Source: Candidatus Methanofastidiosia archaeon (GTDB lineage: Archaea; Methanobacteriota_B; Thermococci; Methanofastidiosales; NM3). Taken from it: a DNA stretch of 10,357 bases. The stretch lies in contig JAHKLV010000003.1 of the NCBI GenBank assembly GCA_020854925.1, forward strand, positions 1-10,357. The letters run 5' to 3'. The notes beneath the pieces were generated by a model, which worked only from the letters and a program-made list of their open reading frames with translations, had not been told where the DNA came from and made no database searches. The position numbers and the translations under genes are program-made. Positions 1 to 6,935 of this stretch are shown in pieces; position 1 is the stretch's first letter, and every line of letters begins with the position of its first letter.

Positions 1-798
1 GAATACGGGCATGTGCGTGGTTAGGACGTACGGTGTTCCCTTCTCTCTGCATGCATCGAATCGTGCGTGGAGATGATACAAGGCCTCATCGACGCCGCCC
101 TCGCCCAGAGCCAGAGCAACGTCGTCTTCGGGAAAGCCGGGAATACAAAGAATACTGAGAGGGTCACCCCATCCCGGCAGTCTTCCACTCGTTGGATGAA
201 ACGGGAAGACGTTGAAGAGAGACGCTGGAGCACAGTATGCATATCCCATCTCGCTGAGAGTATGATAGGTCGTTGCCGTTGCCCAGTAGCTAGGCGCCCG
301 GAACCCCACTATAGGTCCGAACACGCATTCCAGGAGCTCTCTCCCCCGCGCCAGCGCGGTGCGCTCCTCGTCTGCCGACATTCCCTTGAGCTCCCTAGCA
401 GGGGTGTGGGTGTAGCCGTGCTGCCCCACCTCGCACCCAGCCGCGATGGCATTGCCAAGACGCTCTGCCAGGACTTCGTTGAGTGCTATGTCCTTTTCCT
501 CACTACCATGGGCAGGGATGACAAAGAACGTGGCATGTGCCTCGTGCCATTCGAGCAGAGCCAGCAGCCGGGAAAGATCCAAAACATCCGTATGGTACGA
601 AACGTCGTCAATCGTAATGAGGCAGACCGCGGTGTACCCATAGGGGCACAATCCCACCTCAAAGAGTCCATGGTCGCGTTCAATGGGGTCTGAAAAAGCG
701 GACAATGGAACGGCATACCTGCCGAGATTCGTGGTGATTACTCCATAGGATATGACCAGTAGAATAATGATCGCGAAAAAAAGACGGCGCTTATGCAT
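1..798 (-). CDS. Polysaccharide deacetylase-like protein (NodB/DUF2334 type), membrane anchored, 3'-truncated by window edge
   Basis: Reading the minus strand from ATG at 798 gives 266 codons with no stop before base 1, so the C-terminus lies outside the window. Residues 5-22 form a short basic start plus hydrophobic helix (RRLFFAIIILLVISYGV), likely a signal anchor that puts the enzyme outside the membrane. The NodB motifs are visible: TIDD at residues 62-65 (D64/D65, catalytic base and metal ligand), HGYTH at 127-131 (the H-x3-H metal site), and GFRAPSYW at 165-172 (the R-x-P substrate groove). Enzymes of this family use a divalent metal to remove N-acetyl groups from surface glycans; the actual substrate cannot be read from the sequence. 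The ATG lies 8 bases after the stop of the upstream small gene, with a weak AAGGA just before it, so the two are probably cotranscribed. Base and codon use match the GC-rich neighbours. Confidence 0.85.
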   Translation of the reverse strand, partial: MHKRRLFFAIIILLVISYGVITTNLGRYAVPLSAFSDPIERDHGLFEVGLCPYGYTAVCLITIDDVSYHTDVLDLSRLLALLEWHEAHATFFVIPAHGSEEKDIALNEVLAERLGNAIAAGCEVGQHGYTHTPARELKGMSADEERTALARGRELLECVFGPIVGFRAPSYWATATTYHTLSEMGYAYCAPASLFNVFPFHPTSGRLPGWGDPLSILCIPGFPEDDVALALGEGGVDEALYHLHARFDACREKGTPYVLTTHMPVF

Positions 799-806
799 GT
801 CCTTCA

Positions 807-1034
807 CTAGATAAGGTTGCTAAGCGCCACCGTGTAGAGGGCCACCTGTACAGGGTCCTTTTCGTCCCCTTCGACGAGAGCATTGGCAGCGATCTCCTTT
901 AAGGCGATTGTCTTAAGCATGGCGATGCGGGTCTTCTCGACCTCGGCATCGGATGCGGAAAAAGCAATAAGCTCGAATACGCGCCTGATGTTCTGTCGGT
1001 CAGTCTCTTCAATCTCTTCCGGTGTCATGTCCAT
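807..1034 (-). CDS. Small acidic helical hypothetical protein (75 aa)
   Basis: This 75-residue protein starts at an ATG preceded by GGTGA (complement of 1039-1043) four bases upstream, a good ribosome-binding site that supports a real gene. It is rich in Glu, Asp and Ala, has no cysteines, and is predicted by eye to be mostly helical (for example RRVFELIAFSASDAEVEKTR). There is no signal peptide or membrane segment, so it is probably cytosolic. I do not recognise the family. It is the first gene of a minus-strand pair, with its stop 8 bases before the deacetylase start, and it is driven from the divergent control region at 1035-1163. A role as a small regulator or partner of the deacetylase would be a guess from position only. 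Confidence 0.6.
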   Translation of the reverse strand: MDMTPEEIEETDRQNIRRVFELIAFSASDAEVEKTRIAMLKTIALKEIAANALVEGDEKDPVQVALYTVALSNLI

Positions 1035-1071
1035 AAGGTCACCATCCCAAGGTAATCGAAGATGCCATAAT

Positions 1072-1089
1072 AACCTTTTGCAAAAGGTT
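1072..1089. promoter_or_regulatory. Perfect 18-bp palindrome, candidate operator
   Basis: AACCTTTTG is followed directly by its exact reverse complement CAAAAGGTT. It lies between the minus-strand TATA box and the predicted minus-strand transcript start, and about 35 bases upstream of the plus-strand TATA box at 1122. A dimeric regulator bound here could repress the deacetylase operon and could also influence the redox operon on the other strand. It lacks a following oligo-T run suited to termination and no gene ends here, so an operator is more likely than a terminator. Confidence 0.5.
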
Positions 1090-1095
1090 TAAAAA
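1087..1095 (-). promoter_or_regulatory. TATA box for the minus-strand operon (small protein + deacetylase)
   Basis: On the minus strand the bases read TTTTTAAAC, an archaeal TATA-like box centred near 1091. A transcript start about 25 bases downstream would fall near 1065, leaving a leader of about 30 bases that contains the GGTGA ribosome-binding site before the ATG at 1034. The box overlaps the palindrome at 1072-1089. Confidence 0.45.
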
Positions 1096-1121
1096 CGGCC
1101 TGTGGCAGCCCCTTAAGAAAC

Positions 1122-1129
1122 ATTTAAGT
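1122..1129 (+). promoter_or_regulatory. TATA box for the DUF116 operon
   Basis: ATTTAAGT, preceded by a purine-rich BRE-like stretch (GAAAC), is centred near 1126. The predicted transcript start near 1151 leaves a short leader that still contains GAGAGG at 1153-1158, five bases before the ATG at 1164. A second TATA-like string at 1145-1150 is too close to the ATG to drive it. Confidence 0.5.
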
Positions 1130-1163
1130 AACGGTACCTCTGCTTTTATATCGAGAGGAACGC

Positions 1164-1835
1164 ATGGCAATCTTTACCGCTTCATTGTTCGAATTTATCG
1201 GCGAGGTCTTCATATATGTGCTCGCCTTCGTCGCGCTGCTGGTCTTAATCGCCCTCCTGCAGCTCGTCGTGTCCATGCGGGTGCACAAGTTCGTGTTTCC
1301 CCGCTTCCAGTCCGTGCTACTCGACCTTTTGCACCCCATCATACGCGCCCTCTTTGACATTTTTCGTCTCGACCCAGACCAACTCGACGCCCTGGACATC
1401 CGTCTCAAGAACATTATCAACGAGGAGGCGTTTGCCAAAACGCCGGTGCAGGACCGCATCATCGTCCTTCCCCAGTGCCTGCGTTCCATCGAGTGCCCAG
1501 CCCAGCTTTCCTCCAAGGACGGCATCCAGTGCGCAGAATGTGGCAGGTGCCCCATTGACGCCTTCAAGCGCGATGCGGAGGAACTTGGCTACAAACTCTA
1601 CATTGTCCCCGGTGGCACGTTTGTGAGAAGGATTATTCAGGACCGCCGGCCGAAGGCGGTGCTTGGAGCGGGATGCTTTCCCGACCTCATCGAGGGCATG
1701 CGCGCATCGGAAAAGGCAGGGATCATCCCTCAGGGCGTGCTGCTCGACACGCTCGGCTGCGTCGAGACGCGTGTCTCATGGGACCGCCTCTATGACAAGC
1801 TCTACCTGGGCATCGCACGGAGGCAAGGACCATGA
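1164..1835 (+). CDS. DUF116 family membrane-anchored multi-cysteine protein
   Basis: This 223-residue protein begins with a hydrophobic helix at about residues 13-38 and continues as a soluble, probably cytosolic, domain. The DUF116 hallmarks are present: LPQCLRSIECPA (C105, C111), GIQCAECGRCPID (C123, C126, C129), VPGG at 148-151, GAGCF (C171), and LGCVETRVSW (C199). Seven cysteines in this pattern suggest iron-sulfur or zinc binding; the biochemical activity of the family is not established as far as I know. The GAGAGG ribosome-binding site at 1153-1158 fixes the ATG start. It is the first gene of a three-gene operon, and its stop codon overlaps the start of the thioredoxin-like gene (ATGA at 1832-1835). 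The association with a thioredoxin-like protein and a membrane polyferredoxin suggests a redox role; this is inference from context. Confidence 0.88.
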   Translation: MAIFTASLFEFIGEVFIYVLAFVALLVLIALLQLVVSMRVHKFVFPRFQSVLLDLLHPIIRALFDIFRLDPDQLDALDIRLKNIINEEAFAKTPVQDRIIVLPQCLRSIECPAQLSSKDGIQCAECGRCPIDAFKRDAEELGYKLYIVPGGTFVRRIIQDRRPKAVLGAGCFPDLIEGMRASEKAGIIPQGVLLDTLGCVETRVSWDRLYDKLYLGIARRQGP

Positions 1836-2377
1836 GGCGCGGCGTACCCCTCGTCCTGTTCATATTGGGCATTGCGCTCATAGGGATTGGGACCCTCCCC
1901 CAGTTTGACGATGTGACAAAATCAAAGAACATCTCGTCAGTCATATGCCTCTCATGCCTTGGCATCACGTCAACCGCATCCGACGACCTCACCATCGACG
2001 ACCTGACGCGCGTGCAGTACACGCCCTTTCGGCAGCGTGTCACCATATACATGTTCTCAACAGAAACCTGCACCTCGTGTCCGAGGGTGATGGAGCTATG
2101 CAGGGAGATAGCGAAGTTCTCAGACTACGTCACCGCCAGTGAGGTCAAGTATGATGACGATGTTGAGGGATTCCGGGAGCTCGCCTCCCTGTACAAGGCA
2201 AAGGCGGAAAGCGTCGGCGTTCCCTGGATGGTTGTGGTGAACGAGTCGGGCAGCTATGTCAGCTGGCTTTACGAGTCCTACATGGACGGGTACCCCAAGG
2301 GAGGAGATGTACGCTATATTATACAAGTCATAGACAAGGTGATAGCTCTTGGCACTGCAGAGAAGACCGCAACCTGA
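1832..2377 (+). CDS. Membrane-anchored thioredoxin-like protein (CTSC active site)
   Basis: This 181-residue protein has a basic start and a hydrophobic segment at residues 4-22 (signal anchor or signal peptide), so the rest is probably extracytoplasmic. The thioredoxin fold begins at about residue 68 (VTIYMFSTETC) with C80-T-S-C83 as the redox pair, and GVP at 129-131 supplies the expected cis-proline before the next strand. Extra cysteines are notable: C39-L-S-C42 just after the anchor forms a second CxxC, and C90 lies near the active site. The start overlaps the DUF116 stop by four bases, with GGAGG at 1819-1823 as ribosome-binding site. The gene overlaps the next one by 29 bases, so the three are almost certainly cotranslated. 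Likely role: thiol-disulfide exchange at the membrane with the neighbouring iron-sulfur protein; the partner is inferred from gene order. Confidence 0.8.
   Translation: MRRGVPLVLFILGIALIGIGTLPQFDDVTKSKNISSVICLSCLGITSTASDDLTIDDLTRVQYTPFRQRVTIYMFSTETCTSCPRVMELCREIAKFSDYVTASEVKYDDDVEGFRELASLYKAKAESVGVPWMVVVNESGSYVSWLYESYMDGYPKGGDVRYIIQVIDKVIALGTAEKTAT
2337..2343 (+). promoter_or_regulatory. Ribosome-binding site deciding a TTG start
   Basis: AGGTGAT lies five bases before a TTG at 2349 and matches the archaeal Shine-Dalgarno consensus. The in-frame ATG at 2388 has no such site in front of it. This favours translation of the polyferredoxin from the TTG, inside the end of the thioredoxin-like gene. 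Confidence 0.5.
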
Positions 2378-4634
2378 ACAGCCCGCCATGGCGTGGAAGA
2401 TCATGGCCTACATAGGCTCGGCCCTTGCGCTCCTCAGCCTTGTCTCCCTCGCGACCCCGGTGCTCGGCACCGGCGGGTATTCGGCAACATCACTCACCAT
2501 GGGGTATTGCGGCATCGTGCTCATGGCCATAGGGGCGGCGAACCTGTTCAGAAAGCGCGCAGTCTTTTTCCTGTCCGTCTTCCTGAGCACGACAACACTG
2601 TACGCGCTTGCCATCTTCCGCTACGAGGCGGTCAGGTCGGCAACGGTAAAAAACATCAGCATCATCCCGGGGACCCTCCTGTTCCTCATACTCGTCGGCG
2701 CCTGCTCAGTGGTCATCCTCCGCCTCAACAGCTCGCTTACCAACAAGCGCAAGCTCTACCAGACCTTTTCCCTCGTCATGTTCAATCTGGGCGCGTTGGG
2801 CATTGTGGCAAAGCATCTCATCGCGCCCGGCCTCCATTGCTATGCCTGCCCCTGGGCCACGGCCGGCTGCCCCATCGGGCTGCTGCAGAACTGGATTGTC
2901 ATGGGGCAGGTGCCGTACTACCTCTTCGGTTCATTTTTGGCCATCTTCGCTGTTGTCGGCAGGGCATTTTGCGGATGGGCGTGTCCGTTCGGATACCTGC
3001 ACGACGTGGTGGACAAGATATCCATCGCCAATTATACGAGAAGGGACACGGAGCATGCCCTGCGCGGGCTTTTTAGGCTCTTCACGAGAAGACGTCCTGC
3101 CGAAGAGCAGAAAAAGAGGGGTCGCGCGCCCGTCGACTCCCTCGGCTACCTCACCTATGCCACGCGCACCACGGTCTTTATCCTCCTTCTTTACACGGCA
3201 TGGCAGTATGGGACCACCTGGTTCTGCAAGCTGTGCCCGGCGGGGCTCATCGAGGCGGCACTTCCGTACCGGCTCTCCCATAACGTGGCCCCCGACCCGC
3301 TCTTCATCTGGCGCGTGGTCATCTTTTCCGCCATGATAATCATCGCCATCGTCGTGTCCCGCTTCTGGTGCCGGTACTTCTGCCCACTCGGCCACCTGGC
3401 TGGCCACTTCAACTACGTCTCCGTGGTCAATCTCTCGCTTGATGCAACCCGCTGCACGTCCTGCGGCCTGTGCAAAAAGGCCTGTCCCATGGAACTGAAT
3501 CCCGAAGCATTCCTTCGCGAGGAGGCAGAGGCACCGTCCCTCGTAAAGAGCGTTGCATGCAGCATCAAGAAGGAGCGGACCAACTGCATCCTCTGCGGGG
3601 AGTGCGTCGAGGCCTGCAAGCGCAACACGGGCGCGCTGGTGTTCACCTTCGGCGCCGCCCCCCTCAAGGTGGGCAGGCGCCTCCATAAGAAACCGGTTGT
3701 CCCCCGCACGCGCATCATCGAGGAGACGATATCGAGGGAATGGGCCTCCTTCGGCGAGGGAGGTATGCCCCGGTCACGCTCTCCCATCCCCGAAGTGCGG
3801 CACGAGTACCCCGTGCGCGATGAACAACGGGCAGAGGCACCAGAGCCTCCCCCCACCATGCGGAGGCGCGCGACACAGGTGGACCTCTACGTCCGTTCGG
3901 CCACCGAACTTCCCCGGGCGCTTATGCGTCTCTTTGAAACGGGGTCGTATCGGGTAGGGAGGAGGGACATGAGCGCAGACCCCTTGGCGGCAGCGTACGT
4001 TGCCTCGCACTACCAAGGACAGCTCCAACCGCCGATAGTGGTGGTGAACGGGCAGGTTTACACCGGCTCCATGGCAAACGTCTCACAGTTCCTCTCGTTT
4101 GTCCAAAAGATCGAAGACTCGTACAAGGACATCTACATTGGTGCCAGCACCGAATGCGCTGCCTGCGGCGACCAGCACTGTAAGAGGGTGCTTGGTACCG
4201 CCGTGCCGCGCCAGGGCGAGCTCGTGCCCTTTTCGCGGTTCAACGCGCCATCACCGGGCGCCGTCCTCGCCGCGTGCAAGACCCTGGGGCTTCGGGCGTA
4301 CTACGGCCCGTCACCCTCTCCCGCACGCCAGGCGGACCTCCGCAGGGCGGAACTCAAAAAGTCGCTAGGACAGTATGCCGGCGAATTCAGGGGCATTCCC
4401 CCGGTCATGCTGGAGATCCACCTCAAGCTCGACTCGGACCTCTCCCACGACATCGTCAACGTGGTGACGCATGCCTCCCATATCTCCGGTGGGAAGCTCC
4501 GATATGTCATCACGCAGGGAGATAACAAGCTGCCAGAGATAAGCGTGAACGGCACGCTCATACCCTCGTACCTGCACCCCTCGTCCTTCGCGACGCTCTT
4601 TTTCATCCTTCGTCAGTACGGCGGGCAGCCTTAG
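2349..4634 (+). CDS. NapH/CcoG-like polytopic membrane ferredoxin with C-terminal thioredoxin-like modules
   Basis: This 761-residue protein (748 if the ATG at 2388 is used) has about eight hydrophobic segments near residues 17-37, 46-64, 72-90, 107-125, 138-158, 188-206, 272-290 and 318-338. Cysteine motifs typical of NapH/RdxA/CcoG-type proteins lie between them: HCYACPWATAGCPIG (C164, C167, C174), CGWACPFG (C208, C212), CKLCPAG (C293, C296) and CRYFCPLG (C341, C345). A classical double ferredoxin domain follows: C369/C372/C375/C379 and C413/C416/C419/C423. After a charged linker (about 437-508) come two modules that look like thioredoxin or glutaredoxin folds without CxxC: 510-590 (PPIVVVNGQVYTG) and 686-760 (LPEISVNG), with a further cluster C603-x2-C606-x4-C611 between them. 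The family moves electrons across or along the membrane to redox partners. The long C-terminal extension is unusual for NapH-type proteins, which are much shorter. Its stop overlaps that of the convergent lipoprotein gene. Confidence 0.85.
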   Translation: MALQRRPQPEQPAMAWKIMAYIGSALALLSLVSLATPVLGTGGYSATSLTMGYCGIVLMAIGAANLFRKRAVFFLSVFLSTTTLYALAIFRYEAVRSATVKNISIIPGTLLFLILVGACSVVILRLNSSLTNKRKLYQTFSLVMFNLGALGIVAKHLIAPGLHCYACPWATAGCPIGLLQNWIVMGQVPYYLFGSFLAIFAVVGRAFCGWACPFGYLHDVVDKISIANYTRRDTEHALRGLFRLFTRRRPAEEQKKRGRAPVDSLGYLTYATRTTVFILLLYTAWQYGTTWFCKLCPAGLIEAALPYRLSHNVAPDPLFIWRVVIFSAMIIIAIVVSRFWCRYFCPLGHLAGHFNYVSVVNLSLDATRCTSCGLCKKACPMELNPEAFLREEAEAPSLVKSVACSIKKERTNCILCGECVEACKRNTGALVFTFGAAPLKVGRRLHKKPVVPRTRIIEETISREWASFGEGGMPRSRSPIPEVRHEYPVRDEQRAEAPEPPPTMRRRATQVDLYVRSATELPRALMRLFETGSYRVGRRDMSADPLAAAYVASHYQGQLQPPIVVVNGQVYTGSMANVSQFLSFVQKIEDSYKDIYIGASTECAACGDQHCKRVLGTAVPRQGELVPFSRFNAPSPGAVLAACKTLGLRAYYGPSPSPARQADLRRAELKKSLGQYAGEFRGIPPVMLEIHLKLDSDLSHDIVNVVTHASHISGGKLRYVITQGDNKLPEISVNGTLIPSYLHPSSFATLFFILRQYGGQP

Positions 4635-5512
4635 CTCGGCCCCGGGGACCGGTACTGGCCCTGGACCTGCAGGACGTAGCCGTAGGGTGCTATCCGCCGG
4701 GGGAACGAGGATATCTCGAAGACCGCGGACCGGCACCGCTCAATGTCCCGGGGCGTGGTATAGGCAAAGGAGGCGCCGATGACGGTGCCCGTCGCATCAT
4801 AGTAGGTGGCTACCACCTTCACGTAGAGCATGGTGCAGCATCCGGTATTTCCTACTTCCCCAAAGACGGCGTGGTATCCGCATGCGTCAACGCGGGCAGA
4901 CGATCGCAGGATGCTCAGGCCATCGTAGGGCACCTGCGATGTGGCGACGTGGGAGACCGACAGGGAATAGCTGTGCGGCACCGTGCGCGAGGGATACGAG
5001 GTTATCTCGAACGGTGCCTTTTGGCCCGGGACGAGCAGGTCGAGCATGGCATAGGCGCTGGCGGTGCCTATGGACCTGTTGCAGGCATCGTAGAACGTAG
5101 CCGTAACCTTCACCGACGCGGCAGTGTGCTTGGTGTCGTTTCGCACCTCTCCCACGACATGGAAGTATCCGCCCGTATCGGTATAAGACGTATGGCTTTG
5201 CATGGCCACGGCAGCAGGGGGGGCTGGTGTCGTGGGTGCGGGCGTGGTGGGACGCAGCGACGGGCTATGGACCGTCGGGGCGGGCGTGGGGGCTGGTGTC
5301 GTGGGTGCGGGCGTGGTGGGCGCTACGGTCGTCACGGGGGGTGTCGTGGGTGCGGGCGTCGTCGCCGACGGCGTGTCCGGGGGCGCCGTGGTGGCAGCAC
5401 CATCATCATCTGAGGAGACACAGCCTGCCAGGGCGGAGCAGAGCACGAGAAGTGCGATGAGCACGGCCATACGTCTTGCGGGCATCATGCTATCCCTTTG
5501 CCCTTCCTGCAT
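4631..5512 (-). CDS. Secreted lipoprotein with TTPAP-rich linker and two FxLYD-like domains
   Basis: This protein of up to 293 residues has a lipoprotein signal: basic residues, a hydrophobic core, and lipobox LAGC with the lipidated Cys at residue 31. An acidic spacer (SSDDDG) and a Thr/Pro/Ala-rich linker (about 40-98) follow, then two similar beta-rich domains. The first, about 105-190, contains GYFHVVGEVRNDT and VKVTATFYDA. The second, about 208-288, contains GYHAVFGEVGNTG and VKVVATYYDA. This matches the FxLYD-type pattern common in archaeal and bacterial surface lipoproteins. It is predicted to be anchored to the outer face of the membrane, with unknown ligand. The start is uncertain: ATG at 5512 gives a long n-region, whereas ATG at 5488 or 5485 gives a more standard signal peptide (MMPARRMAVLIALL). 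The linker is encoded by near-exact DNA repeats. The stop overlaps the polyferredoxin stop (TTAG at 4631-4634). Confidence 0.85.
   Translation of the reverse strand: MQEGQRDSMMPARRMAVLIALLVLCSALAGCVSSDDDGAATTAPPDTPSATTPAPTTPPVTTVAPTTPAPTTPAPTPAPTVHSPSLRPTTPAPTTPAPPAAVAMQSHTSYTDTGGYFHVVGEVRNDTKHTAASVKVTATFYDACNRSIGTASAYAMLDLLVPGQKAPFEITSYPSRTVPHSYSLSVSHVATSQVPYDGLSILRSSARVDACGYHAVFGEVGNTGCCTMLYVKVVATYYDATGTVIGASFAYTTPRDIERCRSAVFEISSFPRRIAPYGYVLQVQGQYRSPGPS
5219..5359. repeat. GC-rich direct repeats encoding the lipoprotein linker
   Basis: A 33-base unit (from GGGGGCTGGTGTCGTGGGTG onward) occurs exactly at 5219-5251 and 5288-5320, 69 bases (23 codons) apart. A 20-base piece of it recurs at 5340-5359. 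On the coding (minus) strand they specify the repeating TTPAP motif. In-frame expansion or contraction by recombination or slippage is likely, so linker length may vary between strains. Confidence 0.85.
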
Positions 5513-5557
5513 TTATGGTTGTTGTTTTGGTGCGCATTGCGCATCCACAGAAAAGCC

Positions 5558-5565
5558 TTATATAC
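5558..5565. promoter_or_regulatory. TATA box between divergent lipoprotein and cPGS-like genes, possibly shared
   Basis: TTATATAC contains the self-complementary TATATA (5559-5564). On the plus strand it is preceded by AAAAGCC and lies about 40 bases before ATG 5601, giving a transcript start near 5587 and a short leader carrying GGGTGGA. On the minus strand it is preceded by AAAGTAGG and sits about 50 bases before ATG 5512, giving a start near 5536. No other equally good TATA box is seen in the 88-base gap. Confidence 0.5.
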
Positions 5566-5600
5566 CTACTTTAACGAATACAAAGGGGGGGTGGAGCCCA

Positions 5601-6935
5601 ATGGAACGTAAAAAAATCATTATCCTTGGCGCCGCAGGGCGCGATTTTCACAACTTCAATGTGCACTTCCGCGACAACGAATCCTATGACGTTGTCGCCT
5701 TTACCGCAGCCCAGATACCCGACATCGACGGCAGGATGTATCCCGGCTGCCTGGCGGGTCACCTCTATCCCAACGGCATACCCATCTATCCCGAATCGGC
5801 GCTCGAGACGCTTATCGCCGAGCACGATGTCGATGAGGTCATCATGGCGTACTCAGACCTGCCGTACGGACGGGTCATGCAGCTCGGATCACGTGTCCTG
5901 GCCAAGGGTGCCGACTTCACGCTCATGGGGCCCAAGTCAACGATGCTCACAAGCACCAAGCCTGTCATCGCCATCTGCGCGTCCCGCACGGGAAGCGGGA
6001 AGAGCCAGGTCTCCCGAAAGATAGCGCGCATGCTCAAGGGGCAGGGCTACCGCGTCGCCGCCATACGCCACCCCATGCCCTACGGTGACCTCTCACGGCA
6101 GGTGTGCCAGCGGTTCGAGACGTACGAAGACCTCGACCGCCAGAAGACCACCATCGAGGAGCGGGAGGAGTACGAGCCCCACATCGATAACGGCATCCTC
6201 GTCTTCGCGGGTGTGGACTACGAGCGCATCCTCCGTGCAGCGGAGCAGGAGGCCGACGTCATCATCTGGGACGGCGGCAACAATGACTTCTCATTTTACC
6301 ACGCCGACCTCTACCTTACGGTCGTCGACCCCCTCCGTTCGGGAAACGAGCTCAGCTACTATCCCGGCGAGGCCAACGTGCGCATGGCCGACGTCTGCAT
6401 CATCAACAAGATTGACACCGCGTGTGGGGAGGAGGTGCGCCGCGTGCGCTCAAACATCATGGCCCTCAATCCCGATGCCGTCATCATCGAGGCGGCATCG
6501 CCCATCACCGTGGACGATCCGGGCCTCATACGGGGGAAGAGGGTGCTCGTCATCGAGGACGGCCCCACCATGACCCACGGCGGCATGGCGTACGGGGCCG
6601 GGTACGTTGCGGCACAAAAGTACGGTGCAAAGGAGATAGTGGACCCGCGACCCCACCTTGCCGGCGCCCTCGTCGACACCTTCATGGCGTACCCCCACCT
6701 GTCAGAGGTGCTCCCCGCCATGGGATACGGGGCACAGCAGGTGCGCGACCTCGAGGCAACGGTCCGGTCGGTACCCTGCGACACGGTGGTGATGGGAACG
6801 CCCATAGACCTCACGCGGGTCATGAAGATCGACAAGCCCTACGTGCGGGTAGCATACGAGCTGGAAGAGGTGGGAACCCCCACGCTGGGGGACGTCCTTG
6901 CCCCGTTTCTTAAAGAAGTCAAAAAAGGGGAGTAG
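5601..6935 (+). CDS. COG2403 P-loop protein, annotated as cyclic 2,3-diphosphoglycerate synthase
   Basis: The ATG at 5601, five bases after GGGTGGA and downstream of a TATA box, gives 444 residues; the open frame upstream of it is just the lipoprotein's GC-rich antisense. The start MERKKIIILGAAGRDFHNFN is diagnostic of the family, with a Rossmann-like N-terminal domain at about 1-118. The P-loop is SRTGSGKSQ (128-136), followed by VRxRHPMPYGDL-type text at 151-164, the acidic EEREEYEPHI (186-195), the Walker B-like WDGGNND (223-229), and a GTPase-type NKID (269-272). The C-terminal part has EAASPITVDDP (297-307), EDGPTMTHGGM and GTPIDL (399-404). Proteins with this name are proposed to cyclise 2,3-bisphosphoglycerate with ATP to make the archaeal solute cDPG, but the COG2403 family is also described as predicted GTPases and is widespread outside cDPG makers. 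The family is certain; the reaction is not. Confidence 0.85.
   Translation: MERKKIIILGAAGRDFHNFNVHFRDNESYDVVAFTAAQIPDIDGRMYPGCLAGHLYPNGIPIYPESALETLIAEHDVDEVIMAYSDLPYGRVMQLGSRVLAKGADFTLMGPKSTMLTSTKPVIAICASRTGSGKSQVSRKIARMLKGQGYRVAAIRHPMPYGDLSRQVCQRFETYEDLDRQKTTIEEREEYEPHIDNGILVFAGVDYERILRAAEQEADVIIWDGGNNDFSFYHADLYLTVVDPLRSGNELSYYPGEANVRMADVCIINKIDTACGEEVRRVRSNIMALNPDAVIIEAASPITVDDPGLIRGKRVLVIEDGPTMTHGGMAYGAGYVAAQKYGAKEIVDPRPHLAGALVDTFMAYPHLSEVLPAMGYGAQQVRDLEATVRSVPCDTVVMGTPIDLTRVMKIDKPYVRVAYELEEVGTPTLGDVLAPFLKEVKKGE

Noticed and set aside
67..693. Long plus-strand open frame of 208 codons
   Set aside because: It is antisense to the deacetylase, whose minus-strand frame carries all NodB motifs; the plus-strand translation has no recognisable domain and skewed composition.
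2931..3686. 251-codon minus-strand open frame
   Set aside because: Antisense shadow of the polyferredoxin, whose plus-strand frame has clear cysteine motifs and membrane helices.
4640..4647. CCCCGGGG palindrome just past the polyferredoxin stop, considered as terminator
   Set aside because: Short stem without a loop and without a T run; it lies inside the lipoprotein coding sequence.
4871..5413. Plus-strand frame rich in Gly and Arg
   Set aside because: Artefact of the GC-rich repeats on the strand opposite the lipoprotein gene.
5202..5600. Upstream extension of the cPGS-like frame by 133 codons
   Set aside because: The extension is antisense of the TTPAP linker and signal peptide of the lipoprotein (Val/Gly-rich translation). 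The ATG at 5601 has a ribosome-binding site, a TATA box at the right distance and the family's conserved N-terminus.
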